Assembly (NCBI GenBank): GCA_963556145.1
Contig: OY744464.1
Span: 7,105,508-7,169,507, forward strand
DNA: 64,000 bases
Origin: Hygrocybe punicea
Lineage: Eukaryota; Basidiomycota; Agaricomycetes; Agaricales; Hygrophoraceae
Direction of reading: 5' to 3'
Below, piece after piece: positions 1 through 13,170 of the stretch. The notes under the pieces were generated by a model. That model was not told where the DNA came from, did not search any database, and saw only the letters and a list, made by a program, of their open reading frames with translations. Position 1 is the stretch's first letter. Every line of letters starts with the position of its first letter. Both the position numbers and the translations under genes were made by a program.

Positions 1-450
1 TACTCGCTGTTTATTTCTCTTATCTTGTAAACTTTTGATGAACCTGACAAGCGATGACTGATTTCGCCGAAACCGGTGGAAAGCCGTACCAGTGGGCGAG
101 GCTTTTTGTGATCCACTACTTCCGGCGATCTTCTTGTATGCGCCAACATTGAAGCTTCCTCCGTACATCAAACATAACGTCTAGTGGTGTTCAGGTTGTC
201 GTTAGCTAAAGTAAGCGTTTATGCCCTTCTGAAACAAGATTTGACTGTGCCGAGGGATACCTTGAGGGGAAAACGGTGATGGCCTTGAAGGAGCTGGATC
301 AATCAAACCACCTCCTACCAAACCGTTGCCAATCGGTTCAAGGCTGTCCATATTTACCTATTTAACTGAAAAGTAGGTTCGACTATAGCGAACATGACCA
401 TACCAGACGAGGCAGCCAGACTGTGTCTGCTTGCAATCACTTCATTTAGA
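1..450. other. No gene recognised
   Basis: No conserved coding block, RNA gene or repeat was seen in this left-edge stretch. It is probably upstream sequence of the DUF6533 gene plus intergenic DNA. Confidence 0.4.
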
Positions 451-2050
451 TGGCCAGCTCGCTTAGCGAAACGCTCTGGAATATCCATCTCATCGAGGTA
501 TATAATGTGTTTCTTTTCTTGATTCAATGACTTATTTCTAATTGGTTTGTTGCAGCTCTTCCAGGGTCAGTTTTCTTTGTTATAATTGGAATCAAGACAT
601 CTGATCCTCGAGACCCAGCTACTGCTGTCACGATATTGGTACTATCCTCTTGATTTCCTCTCGCAGTACTCCCAACCTTGTTCAGGCATACGATTATTGT
701 TTGACCTTTGCCCAGGAGGTTTCATTCGTCTGGAGTAGCCGCTGGTCGTCCGTCAACATCTTATACCTCCTAACGAGGTACATGCCCTTCGTAGACACCG
801 CTTTCTTTCTTAGCCGTGAGGATTTTCCTTTTGCTGCAGTTAATCAGGATCTCATGGATGTTCAATCACTCAGAGCATTTCTTCAGCCTTCGGCCCAAAT
901 TTAAGGATGCTTGCTTGTTCATATATACGGTGGATGCATGTAAGCGTTTGCATGATCACCGCGCTGTCTATAGATTGATTGACTGTACTTCGAAGTCCTG
1001 TTTATTCTTGGAATGGGCTTCTCAGAGAGTAAGCGCTACACATCTGGTCGTCATAAGCTTCTTGGTTATTGACACTGAAAGGACAGTTATCCTCATGATC
1101 AGAATATTGGTTATTTGGGAGAAGGACCGCAGACTGGCCATTGGCCTTCCTGCTTTCTTTGCAGCGATCTGGATCGCGATAGTTGTTTTCATGTATTTTT
1201 TTCTCCGATCCTTGCACGGTCTGTAAATCGCTTCGCTATTCCTTCTACTCCCATGCTTACCATCTCAACCCCCATAGTTTCATTGATACTGATACTTGGC
1301 GGCCCAAGATGCAATAGTACCAAAAATCCGACTATGTTGCTCATCATGTGGTTGCTGTTCCTGGCGTTTGAGATCGGTATTGTGGTACCCTGTTTTCGAG
1401 TATTCTCTCAATGATCAGTTTTCTTCACCAGTTATGTTCGGTCTGCTATTGATCAAAGGCATCCGGCGATGGAGGTCATGTGCATTGATTCCCCACCTAT
1501 ATTTACCGTGTGATACAGATAGGGTTTCACACCAGATGTCACTGTTTTCTATCGTTTATCGTGACGGTAAGCAATTCAATGTCCTTAATAAATAACTCGA
1601 TGTGACAACATTTGTAGGGATACTTTTCTACATCTACATCGTTGGTGTGTGACATTGTCATTCGCCGAGATACCGACACCTGATTTTAGACCAGCCATTT
1701 CGGCTTCTAACGTTATCGTTATCGTTACCCTACCCGTATGTTTACTAACTAGACCACTTTTTTTTCTAACTATAAATGTTCACCTACAGGCCAGTGCTTT
1801 ATTGCTTACGCCGTGCGTTTCTCATAATACGATTTGACAACGTCTCATTGTAGATTGCAGATTTGTCCGCGTTATGCATTCTGTCCTGACAGCCCGATTC
1901 GTTCTGGAGGTTCGACAAGTGCTCCACAAGTTTCAGGATAATGCCACGTCGACTGACTCGACGCCAAGTGGAGGGATATCTTGTGCGAGAACCAACAATA
2001 GCAGTCTGAATGAAATAAGCATGGATATATCGATAGTGACATGGTCATGA
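451..2050 (+). CDS. DUF6533-type multi-pass membrane protein (exon model incomplete)
   Basis: Coding blocks in successive frames on the plus strand match the layout of basidiomycete DUF6533 proteins, a family of unknown function. About 655-810 encodes the hallmark block with YDYCLTF, WSSRW and LLTRYMPFVDT. About 1080-1220 encodes a hydrophobic helix after ILMIRILVIWEKDRR. About 1330-1480 gives two more membrane helices, 1620-1750 another, and 1870-2050 a polar tail starting SVLTARFVLEVRQVL and ending at TGA 2048-2050. The proposed start is the ATG at 451 (MASSLSETLWNIHLIE) followed by an intron at about 499. Splice sites between 500 and 660 and between 810 and 1080 could not be joined cleanly, so partial decay is possible. 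The family assignment is firmer than the exon structure. Confidence 0.5.
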
Positions 2051-2410
2051 AAGTGATAATGTCCAAAGCTGGTGTGGTCCGCGTTGCTGTGCGTGCCATC
2101 AACGGTACTATTAGGGACGTTATGTTATAATGGACTACATTGATAAGTTTATGAGGAATAACGAAGTGAGGCAGTCATGTGATGCAAAGTCTGAGAAAGA
2201 AACGAGAGTACGACAGGTGTTCAAACGTTCAAAGATGCCGCTGATCAAGGAGTGTCTAGGATTCGGAGAGAATTTTGTCAATGGATTGGTTCAAAAAGTC
2301 CTTCCGCGATGTGAGGTCAGCCTTCGGGAAGCGTGCCATAATTGCCTCACGAGTGGTCCTGAGACAGAGATCAGTTACAGCACTACTAAATCGTTTATCG
2401 TATGAGGGAC
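2051..2410. other. Intergenic, 3' ends of two convergent genes
   Basis: The stretch lies between the end of the DUF6533 gene and the stop codon of the chitin synthase, which face each other. A 91-codon plus-strand open frame (2130-2405) has no recognisable domain and was not accepted as a gene. Confidence 0.4.
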
Positions 2411-5400
2411 TTACTTTTTCGTGACCGTCATCAAGTCTTGGGTGCTCAGATAGTTGCGCAAAGCATTCAGGAGGTCGTCGTCAGTGGGATTTGGGTTGAG
2501 GCTCGGTCCAGCGAATGGGTTAACTGTGGTGGCTAGCGAGAACGTAGAAATCGGCCTTTGTTGCATACCCAAAATCGGTAAAGTGGGTGGTTGTAACACG
2601 CCAAATGCTCCAGATTGCGATCCGCCTCCTGCCCCAAACGTATTCATATTCGCCATTGTCGGGTTCTGAGCTGTGGGCATCATCCCGTACATGCTGGTGT
2701 TCTGATAGCCCATCATCGGCATATGCCCAATTTCAGAGCCTTGTGCGGATCCTGGACCTCCTCCAAAATTCACGAACGGTAATTGAGGCGCGTTATACTG
2801 AGACATCGTCTGTTGCTGCTGTTGCGAAACGTTGCTGTGGGAAAGCTGACTGCCGCCGAGGCGAAGGTTGGGATTCGAACTGTTGTTGTACGTCAAGTTC
2901 GTATTCCGATAATAATCACCTGACGCCTGGGGCGATTCGGCTCTTGACGGGGGTGCACGAGAATGACTTTGGGAGCGAGGTTTGGTGTCATATCCAGTTT
3001 CATCCGAATGACGTGTTCCAGTCTCCCAAGCTTCAGCTTCGTATTCTAAACAAATCGCTGGTAAAATCAGATCGAGATCAGTCCTTCAACACTCACCACT
3101 AAATTTCTTCAGTGGAATCATGGAATCATCAAACTTCTCGTCATCGTTCATAAGCACCTTTTTATTGCTTCCTTCGCCAATCACCAGACGAGTGTTGCCC
3201 CAACCAAATTCGTCCATGCACCAGAACGAGTACACAGGAAGGAAGAAACTGTAGACTGGGTACCTGTCGAGAAAAACATGGGCAGGTAGCACTTGGCAAT
3301 AGATGGTTTGACTCACGACACAATGTAAACAACCATCCAACCAATGAGCATAAATTCGCGTTTTATAACGAATATGATGGCCTAGTTATATTGTCAGTGA
3401 TCGATCACAACCACTTTCTCTCCGAATACGCACCTGGAAACCATATGTTGCAGCCAGCATGATGATGGCTATTTGCGGGAATGCTGCTTTGTGGGCGGCA
3501 ACCATGACGATCAAATATACCAACTAAAAGGGGGGTCAAACTAAAATCGAGGAAAAATATGAATGAACCTACGTAGACAACCGTGGCTGGCAGGATCTGT
3601 TTCCTCACATGATAAGTGAATACTACGCTCGAAATAAAAGGACTCACCAGAGTGCCCAGAAGATCAATGAAGACAAAAAACCGCATCGAAAAGCAGCAGA
3701 ATCCAAATAGTTCCGGCAACAATGCCAATTCGCACAAATTATGGACTGTGGAGTTGATCCAGCGCCGTCTTTGCGAGAACAGTATACGCCACGACTCCGG
3801 CGCCATTGTATGAGCGACGGCATCTGGAATGAACTTGGTCTTAAAGGTGGGGAAATGTTTCATCATTAACGTCGTCAAATAACGATCCTCGCCAAGGGAG
3901 AACAGATTCTTCTTGTGTAACGTGTCCAAGTTGGGTTCGGCATACTCATCGATGATGCGGTTGGAAATGATGATGGGCCGTCCCTTGTCAGCGGTCCGGA
4001 TACGGTACAGGGAGAAGCAGCCTGGGAGACAGGTGACGGATCCAAACAAGCTTTCAAAAGCTTTGGACAAGTGGTGAGAAATATAGTACTCGTAGACTTG
4101 TATCATTGTCCACCAAGAGTCTTCCTCGTTTTGAAGCTTTGTTTCCCCGCAGATCCCGATGACGCTAGAATCGTCGGCGGCAGAAGCGACCATTCGGTTC
4201 AACGATTCGGGGGTGACCGTCTGTTTTGAATTAGAGTCAATGTGCGAGATATTTTATACGAGATGCGTGTGCTTACTGTGTCAGCGTCCACAGTGAAGAT
4301 ATACTCGTAAAAAGCCGGGTCAATTCCAATAACGTTTCGCATTTGATGGTAAATCTCAAGTTCTAGAGGGGACATCGCGGCATCGAAATGAACCCGGTTC
4401 AAATAGTGCAGCAACAAGATTTGACTATCGCGTTTGCCTCGATTTCCTGGTTTCGAACGTTCCGTAGGTTTACCAACTTTTACCACGACCATGTATCTAA
4501 TTATGCATGCATGTTAGTCAGGTATGGGCATGCGAAGTAAATGCCACTTACGGCACAACGTGGCCTTCGAACTCATAAAGTCCAGAATAGACCTTGCCAT
4601 AATTGAGTGCCTTTGTGCCTTCACCAATCGACTTGAACAAGAGTGGCTCAGGATCAAGTTTCGGGTCAATCCCAAGAATGTCCAACACGATACGAGGCGT
4701 TGTCCGATCATTACCGCTGCCGATAATATTGCCATCGCAGATGATAAATAGGAGCTTGCGCTTGTCGTCGTACTTGAGCGCCGCCAGGGAGTCGATCGTC
4801 CGACGAAGAGAATCTTCTCCTTCAGTGTAACAAGGTACCTGACATATGACAAATTTATCAAGCAACTCCGGCGAGCGTTTGCTGTTAAGTTGCAAGGCTG
4901 CAAGGACTATACAGAACCTCATCGTGAGCACCCCATCAAAGGTGAAGAATACGATATCACCAACTTACACTTCATGGCCATCGAAGCCACAAGAACGCCC
5001 GAAAAAATTAACAATAGGTAGTTCTGTGCTTGACATCTCGCAGTCTTCCGGAAATCTGTCTGCCCAACGCGGAAAGCGTTCTTCAGACAGTTCATGTTTT
5101 GCGACCGCGCTGTGGGACTCATCTGCGCCAACACGGCATTCATCGGAACAGTGATGTCTTGCCCCGCTTGTTGCTTAAAAAGGTCAGATATGTTCGGATC
5201 CAGGAATTCGTATAGGGCAGTAGCGCCCTGGTTGATCTTGACAGTATTGAGGTAATCCGTGAGGTCGTAAAGCGCATCCTCATAGATAGCCCATACCCTG
5301 CAAAAAAGTGGTTCATCACCAGGCATCGAACAAGTGGCGAACTGAATATGACCTTGGGCTATTCGCATCCGCTGCTGCGGAAGCAATCGCCTTCTTCTCC

Positions 5401-8400
5401 CAAACCAACGGCCCTTTGTGGAATTGCTGTATTTTGACCAGGAAATTATTACTGTACCAATCATTGTGATCCAACTTGGTATTCTGAACGGACTGAAGAG
5501 CACCCGAGGTATGCATAGCACTTGGAATAAGTGGCGTAAAGTTTGCAGACGTGAGCCCAACCTGTCCATTGTTCACCAACCCAACGCAAGCCAAAACCAA
5601 CGGCGGGGGAAAGTAGCCTGTCAAGTCTTGTCCTGCGAGCACTTCGAGTGTATCAGCACCATTGCTCGCTATTCCCGAAATATCACTGTGGTCGCCGTTC
5701 ACAAATTTGGAGACATCATACACCTGTCCTTGGATCGCTACCCAAAAGTCATTACTAGCTGTATGTTGTGCGACTTCGTTTGCTGCCCAGGCCTTGTTGA
5801 AGTTTGGGCACAACAAGCGCCCAAACTCGACGATGTAGAATATGACGGTGGCGTTCAGGATGAAGATCAAGATGAATATTGTCGTCTTTTCTCGCCATGC
5901 CAGACGAACGTCCGGACGTTTCATACGGCCAAAGACCCGGAGGAAGAAGGACGGGAGCCACCACGTCATTCCCCAGACTACCAAAAGCCATATACGACGC
6001 GACCTACTGGAAGGTACCTCCTCAACAGCGTTTGGTGCTTGATGAACGACCAGCGCGCTGCCCTCTTTCGAAGGCATAGAAGGTGACAGACCACCGCTTC
6101 CGGGCTCTTCCTTAGAATCCCAATCCACACCCCATGCGTTCCCATCGTCTGGATCGGCGACGACTCGCGAATTTGGTGGCATACCATATGGACTAGGTGC
6201 GTTCGGATCCTGATATTGTGCGCCGTGCATCCCGGGGCGCGTCAATAACAGATTATCGGCACTCTCGTTCAAGTAGCCGCCCTGCGGAACCGAGTCCTGG
6301 TGTGTATACTCCGTATTGTCATCCGGGGCCCCATTCTCTTCGTCTTCCACGTCTTCTTGAGATGTCTTTTTCTCAGCAGCCCGCAGCCCATCTTCCACCA
6401 TCTTCCACGCAGGGTACGAGAGCCAAACCATGCGGTGTCCAACCACGTAGTCCAGCCCCTCTCGCCACCCGTTAGCACGTGCACACTGCGCTATCCGTTC
6501 TGACTCTGATCCACGCATCGTTGGAACATATCGGTCGCAGAAATCTCGATGGGGAAGGTCTGCTATGTACTCCACGCTCCGTCGCGAAATGAAGTCCGGG
6601 AGAAGGAGAGAGCGGATTTGCGACTTGACCCGGCGTTTGTCGAAGGAGTTGGGCGAGCCTGAGTCGTTGGGGCGGATGCACGAGACGGTCCAGAGACGCG
6701 TTCGGTCAATGCTGTTAAATATTTCCGAAAAGGTGTAGTTCAGTTGTGTGGTGACAGGGAATGTCTTTCCCGGATCAAGACGTGGGTGCTCCTCATTGGC
6801 GAAGGGAAGCGTACCATTTACGGACAGGATTGGGGTGGGCGAGCGCAGAGGCCGTGTGGACACCTGTGCCTGAACGACGGTATGCTCATCTTTCGAATGC
6901 TTTTCAGCTGCTAAACTGGGGCCGGCGAGCAATTTGGACACAAAACTATCCGATGAGTTGCGAAGAAGTGAGACAAATGCAGAGTCGAGCAGATCTGTGT
7001 CCTTCTCGATGAACCCCTTGACGTCGTACGAGACACTACCGGCAAAGTGATTGATGCCGAAAAGATTCCTATCTGCGGCGGCAACACTCGGGTTAGCCAC
7101 AAACGAAGCGTGTACGCCGAATTTTGCTACAAGATCCTGTAACAGATCCTCGTTTCTTCGGTCACCACCTTTTCCCGATTTGTATGATGAACACGCCTTG
7201 TTCATCACTCCGAGCATACCGGCCGGCTTTCGATGGGCCCTTTCGCTCAACTGCACACCTCTGATGAGTTCTACACATCCCGAATTGTCCAAGGTAGAAA
7301 TGGCTGGCAACGATACCCCATCACCCGTGATGTGGCCGTTGTATCCGACGCTATTCTCAAATGTATTCCGCAAGACATACGAATGCAAGACCTCGTCGGC
7401 GAAATTGATACAGAATTCGTCAAACCCATTTTGGCCATAAGCAGAGACCAGCGGTGCTGGTCCAGTGAGTGACATAGATCCCGTCCCAGCTGGGCCACGG
7501 GACTGGTATCCAGGCTCATCCAGAATGAGCATTTGGGTGTGCGGCGGTGGATTTGTGGAGCTCGGCGCAACTCTGTGGTTTGCGGTCTCGACGATGAAGG
7601 CAAAGAGGATGGCGTAAAGATCTCGCACGAAGTGGTCCCGTTGAGCTACACACTGTTCCACGTTGAGTAGAACTGTGTACAGTTCCTTACGAACATAGTT
7701 TGTCTTGTTGGTTAATATTTGGTTCAAATCCTCTGAACCAACACCCAACAGCCGAGCTGCCTGGTCAAGAACTTGGGTGTTGGTAATATATGCTGAGACA
7801 TCGCGAGCATCTCCTTCTCCGAACTGCACGTTTCCGAGAAGGAGAATGACCACGAGAATGCCAAATATAGCGGAGATGTGCTTCGGTTTGAAACCAAGAA
7901 CCTTCATGCACGCCCGAAGGTCAGCCATGGCGGTCGAATCGTCGCTGAATGGACCGGAAGGTAAACGGTAACAACCGGACGACGAGAGTAATGCGTAATC
8001 AGATGGATCTTCCAGGTTGAAGTGGTCCCGTTCTTGTGGGGTAGCTCCGGCGAGGAATTGGTAGAAGATGTGGTACGAACGCTCTTCATGTGAAAGGCGG
8101 CTGAGACGTGACTTATCGAGGCCGTATGTAAGCACCTTGGCTGAGCTGATGCGACCGCGGTCGTTGAAATGGAGTTCCCAGTAACGACTGTGCCGAGAGG
8201 CATTTGGATTCATAAGGGTTTTAGCATTTCCAAAAGCATCAAGTAGAGGACCAAGTGATTTGACCTGTTCAGCCACCTTTGCTTCATGTTTTGAATGAGT
8301 GGACAGTCTGAGTACTTGATCTACAAATAAGCGGACACAGGCAGTTTTTCCCGATCCAGTGATACCTCTAATGTAGTCGTTAGTGGTTAGAGTTGGCCTC

Positions 8401-8782
8401 AAGTTATGAAAACGAACCGTGCAATGAGGGCCTGAGACTCGCCTCGGCGTCTCATGAGCAAATAAACTTTCGCCGCAAGGTCGTATAGATGAGGCTGGAG
8501 AGGCTTTGGGGAGTCGGCCATGGGCAAACTGGTGTCTTTGTAGCAACGCTCCTCGTACTCCTTTGCACTAACGTCATTCAGGTTAGCCAGGATCTTGTAC
8601 GGGTTGATGGCTACCAAGTTGGAGGATCCCAAACTTGTGTAAGGCAAGTCCGCACGGAACCGTGCTTGAAGGACGGCGAGCACATTATCGTCGTTCGGAT
8701 AAATGGTTGCAGAGCCAGATGACGAAACCAGGTCAACTAGGTCGCCAGAGCTAACGGCCACCTGTGTCAGGCTTGAGGCCAT
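2411..8782 (-). CDS. Class V chitin synthase with N-terminal myosin motor-like domain
   Basis: Membrane enzyme that polymerises chitin from UDP-GlcNAc at growing tips. Exons on the minus strand: 8782-8418, 8367-5353, 5297-4971, 4917-4552, 4496-4277, 4220-3648, 3596-3573, 3523-3434, 3381-3317, 3263-3097 and 3045-2411, giving 1948 codons plus TAA. Order of domains: myosin head-like region (~1-750) with P-loop GITGSGKT split by intron 1; two membrane helices (~905-970); cytochrome b5-like domain (~990-1055, [15 protein letters not shown]); glycosyltransferase 2 catalytic region (~1260-1800) with DADT, EDR and QRRRW; a cluster of membrane helices; and a C-terminal DEK_C domain ([11 protein letters not shown]). 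Length fits the family. The myosin switch regions are degenerate ([16 protein letters not shown]), as I recall for Ustilago Mcs1-type enzymes, so ATPase activity is doubtful. Splice sites are canonical and all junction phases agree. The start [10 protein letters not shown] fits the family. Confidence 0.96.
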
Positions 8783-8991
8783 CGTGTATAGAGGAGAGGT
8801 TGTTTGTTGCTTGAGAGCAACGGGAACGAGGTGACGAGAACAGCCGCCGCCTCAACTTGAAAGACGGAGGCCGAAAACTTTATTACCCAATACGGTGGCT
8901 ATGCCTTGAAATATTAATAAATTATTTATTATGTAATAATCAGAATATTCCTCTCGACTGACCGGGACTAGTCAGAAAACTGAAGGAAAGG
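8783..8991. promoter_or_regulatory. Shared divergent promoter, chitin synthase / SEC27
   Basis: Only 209 bp separate the two start codons, which face away from each other, so both 5' UTRs and promoters must share this stretch. It contains an AT-rich core at about 8905-8942 with TATT/AATAA runs. No specific factor site was identified. Confidence 0.55.
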
Positions 8992-11954
8992 ATGTTGTTC
9001 GAGGTGAACGTAGGTCGAATACAAATCCCTCCAAGGTCACCACCAAACATGTCCTTTTTTTCCAGCGCAAACTGTTCCAGCGGTCAGATCGTGTCAAAGG
9101 AGTGGACTTTCATCCCACCGAACCCTGGCTTCTGACAGGTCTTTACAATGGCACAGTCAACATCTACAACCACGAGACAGGCGTAATTATCAAAACATTT
9201 GAGGTTGCCGAAGTGCCCGTCCGCTGTGTAAAATTCATCGCGCGCAAAAACTGGTTCATTGCAGGCTCAGACGATTTTCAACTGCGAGTATTCAACTACA
9301 ACACACATGAGAAGGTGACCGCATTTGAGGCCCATCCAGACTATATCAGATGTCTCACCGTGCATCCTTCTGCGAGCATCGTGCTCACCGGAAGTGATGA
9401 CATGACTATTAAAGCTTGGGATTGGGACAAGCAGTGGAAGAATATACAGGTCTGTACAGCTACTCCTTCATAATATTATGTATGCCTTATCACTCTGTGC
9501 AGATATACGAAGGACACACTCATTATATTATGAACATCGCTATTAACCCAAAGGATCCCAACACTTTTGCGTCCGCCTGTCTTGATCGCACGGTCAAAAT
9601 GTGGTCTATCGGTTCCCCAACGGCTAATTTCACAATGGATGCGAATGAAAAGGGCGTCAACTATGTCGATTTCTACCCTGGCCCGGATAAACCCTACCTT
9701 GTGACGACTGGTGACGACAAAACCGTCAAGATATGGGACTACCTCAGTAAAAGTTGTGTGCAAACAATGGAAGGTCACACCAACAACGTGTCATTTGCCG
9801 TATTCCACCCGAATCTTCCAATTATCATCAGCGGCAGCGAGGACGGTACGGTAAAGATCTGGAATAGTGGTACCTATCGCCTGGAAAATACCCTGAGCTA
9901 TTCCTTGGAACGCGTCTGGTGCACGTCTCTGCGCAAGGATGCCAACGAAGTCGCTGTAGGCTTTGATGAAGGCGTTGTCGTCCTCAAAGTATATATCTCA
10001 TTCTCGTCCCTCATGTAACGTAATTGCTTATCATGACTAGCTTGGCCGCGACGAACCAACGTTCAGCATGGATCCCTCTGGCAAGCTCATTTATACCCGA
10101 AACCAACAAGTGCTCTCTGGAAATCTCCAGATGATCCAGGAAGACGTTATTGCAGAAGGTTCTCGAATTCCGGTCACTGTCAAAGAAATCGGCACCACTG
10201 AAATATTTGCGACATCTCTTATTCACTCGCCAAATGGCCGCTTTGTAACCGTCGTCGGCGACGGCGAGTATATCACGTACACTGCGCTTGCATGGCGGAA
10301 TAAATCATTTGGGAACGGTATTTCGTTCGCCTGGGCACCTGATTCCAACACCTACGCTGTCCTGGAGAGTCGAGTCAAACTAAAAATCTACAAAAACTTC
10401 CGAGAGCGCCCGGGTGCTGTAAAAGGAGTGGGTAGCTGGAGCATGGACGCATTGCATGGAGGGATGTTACTTGGGGCACGTGGTGCTGGATTCGTCATGT
10501 TCTGGGATTGGGAGACGGGTGAGATTGTGCGCAGAATAGATGTTGATGCGAAAAACGTTCGTCCGTTCTTCACTTGCACCGTCTCATTTACATTTACGAA
10601 CCAATGCGCAGGTGTTCTGGTCAGGAACTGGGTCGTTGGTAGCCATCATCGCAGAGGATTCGTTTTACATTCTGCGCTTTGACAGGGAGGCTTACAATGC
10701 AAAGTTGGAGGAAGGTGCGGAAATCACAGACGAAGGCGTCGAGGAGGCGTTCGATGTCATTACGGAGCTCACCGAGAAGTTTGTCTCGCTAAATTCTCCT
10801 TATACCAGGCTGACTTTTTACAGTGTGAAAACAGCAAAATGGATAGGGGATTGTTTCATATACACTACGGCAACGAACAGGCTTTGCTATTTCGTTGGCA
10901 ATGAATCTTACACTATCAGCCCCTTCGATACGTCAGTCTCATCTCACTGTTTACGTTTTCCATTGCAATTTGACAAGGAGACCACAGACCAATGTTCTTA
11001 ATGGGCTACATCCCGTCGCACAACCGCGTTTACCTCGCAGACAAGGACGTCAACATCTACGGCTACTCTCTCTCTCTGAGTGTCGTAGAGTACCAGACCG
11101 CCGTTCTGCGCAACGATATGGATGGGGCCGCAGAGATATTACCCAACCTTCCCAAAGAGCAGCTCAATAAGGTCGCACGGTTCCTTGAAGGACGGGGTTC
11201 GTGCTCTTTTTCTCCCATCACACAACGAGGAGTGTAACACGACAATCAGACCTCAAGGAACTCGCCCTCCAAGTAACAACAGATCCAGATCATAAATTTG
11301 ACCTCTCACTCCAGCTTGACGACCTGAACGCTGCCACGGAAATTGCGCGAAGTGTCCCTGACCTCGAGTCCGAAGCCAAGTGGAAAGCACTTGGCGATCG
11401 TGCTCTCGCAGTATGGAGGTTTGATCTCGCACGAGAGAGTTTCGAAAAGGCTGGGGATCTGAGTGCGTTGATGCTTCTTCTGTTGGCGACTGGAGATAGA
11501 GTAGGATTGCAGGAGCTTGCTGCAAAGGCCGGTAAATGTCCTTCCAGCCCGTGTGTGTGATGTACGGTGCTCATCTTTCGTGTTTCCCTTCGTAGAGAAG
11601 AAGGGACAAAATAATCTCGCATTTGCCACGCTGTTTCAACTGGGTGACGCAAATGCGTGTGTGGATCTATTAATAAAGACACAGCGGGCACCAGAGGCAG
11701 CATTGTTTGCCCGAACATATGCACCCAGGTCCGTTTCTTGTTCCCTCTCCTTTGATGTTACGATGACAAGTTGGCATAAATCTAGCAAAGCTCCGAAAGC
11801 AGTGTCTGCATGGCGAGAAGACCTAAAGACTAAAAACCGCCCAAAGATCGCTGCATCCATCGCTCATCCTGAAGAGAATGCAGAATTCTTCAGTGAAGGC
11901 TGGGAGGAGGCTTTGAAGCGAGAACGAAACGGTGTTGGCGAGCTTCTGCCTTGA
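8992..11954 (+). CDS. SEC27: Coatomer subunit beta-prime (COPI, WD40 repeat)
   Basis: Structural subunit of the COPI coat that shapes Golgi-to-ER retrograde vesicles and binds cargo di-lysine signals. Exons: 8992-9009, 9066-9449, 9503-9988, 10041-10556, 10612-10778, 10824-10931, 10988-11196, 11250-11531, 11596-11728 and 11786-11954, giving 823 codons plus TGA. The N-terminus reads as WD40 propellers (RSDRVKGVDFHP, PWLLTGLYNGTVNIYN, GHTHYIM, GDDKTVKIWDY, SGSEDGTVKIWN). A coatomer WD-associated alpha-solenoid follows (FWSGTGSLVAI, VEYQTAVLRNDMDGA, ARFLEGR, KWKALGDRAL). Length is slightly shorter than yeast Sec27 (~890 aa), mainly at the C-terminus. The 45-nt intron at 10779-10823 is a multiple of three without stops, so its retention would add 15 residues. 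The tiny first exon MLFEVN is supported by a GT-AG intron and by the family N-terminus. Confidence 0.96.
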
Positions 11955-12120
11955 CTTCAACGTTGCACGCATCTACAGTCGGATACGGTTGCCAGTGCTT
12001 GGTAGCGGCTGCGCAATATTGATGTTCTTGTTCAGTACATAATAACAGCTATGACGCACTTAACCGGACCAAAATCCGGCATATACAGCTCAGCGTGAGA
12101 CCTTTTCCCCAATCCCCCCA

Positions 12121-13170
12121 ATGCCTCCCGCAGTCGTGTATGTTGCCGCAATCCTCAGCACTGTCGCTGCCGCTATCGCTTTCAAGGAGGTGAACGTTGA
12201 TTGGATCGTTACCACTGACTTTTAGAAATTCACGAACTCGTCTTAGTTTGTTTACGAACCCCATATCGCTCCTAGGATTGAGCAATGGGCGGAACAGTTC
12301 CTTGCACATCGACGAGCAAAGAGACAGCAAACGCAAGGCAGCGCAGTCCCGTTACAAGTGCACGAATCTGTGCCTGCTTCTTCCAATGTCCGGAGCAAGC
12401 GCTCAGGTGCCGGTGGGAAAGTCATGTATGGAAATAATCACAATTCTTCTTTTGAGCTTGAGAAGCTCGCCGCCAAAGAAGTCGATGAGTGGAGAAGCGG
12501 GGTCGGTAGAAGCCAGGTTAATCTTAGGCACCGCCATATCGGCAATGCGGGACCTACTCTTGGCGAGGTATGTATCGAGCTATATTTCAAGTTTCGGCCA
12601 CTATAATCCTCTCTGTTCATGCAGTCCAGCACGAATGCCCCTATCATCACGCATGTAATTTTTGATCCTTCGTGTCCATCGACACCCACGGGGAGCATCA
12701 GTGGACCAGTCTATTCTTCTCCCACGTCCCCTCGGCTGAACCACTATACGAAACCGACTCTTCGTTCTCCCACTGCCGCCTTCACGAGGCTGCCGATGCC
12801 TAATTCGTCAGCACAGGGACCATCTTCCAATCAAAGGAACTCATCTACTGTTTCCCGTGATACCATCTCCCTACCCCTTTCACCCAAGACAGACGTAGAT
12901 CGTGAAGTTCTCTCTGTCTCCTCCCGCCCTGGTTCACCTTTTTCTGCATTTTCTGTTCCCAGGTCACCCTCCGCTCTCGTTGACCACCAGCCTTTGACGT
13001 CGCAAGTGGACTTGCTGTCTGCAACTGATGATGACCTCGATATGTTCTCTGTGCATTCCTCTGCCATATCAAATGCTTCGGCGGACCAGGACGACGATTT
13101 TGACATGCAGTCGAGCATCTACGAAGGCAGTTCGGTGTCGAGTTGGGTAAGCGATGCCCGTAGTCCTTAG
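12121..13170 (+). CDS. Membrane-anchored Ser/Pro-rich protein, function unknown
   Basis: Exons 12121-12189, 12247-12567 and 12625-13170 give 311 codons plus a stop. Exon 1 encodes a hydrophobic segment (PPAVVYVAAILSTVAAAIAF) that reads as an uncleaved N-terminal anchor or signal. It is followed by a conserved-looking stretch (FVYEPHIAPRIEQWAEQF) and a basic coiled region, RRAKRQ. The rest is Ser/Pro-rich and probably disordered, with many SP sites that could be phosphorylated (SPTSPR, SRPGSPF, PRSPS), and an acidic end (SATDDDLDMFS, DQDDDFDM). I recognise no enzymatic domain. It starts about 170 bp downstream of SEC27 on the same strand and ends about 190 bp before the convergent Nudix gene. 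Confidence 0.75.

Noticed and set aside
2130..2405. 91-codon plus-strand ORF beginning MDYIDKF
   Set aside because: No recognisable domain, and it sits in the 3' region between two convergent genes. Not supported as a gene.
5418..6086. 222-codon plus-strand ORF opposite the chitin synthase
   Set aside because: Antisense shadow of a strongly supported coding exon with domain matches on the other strand.
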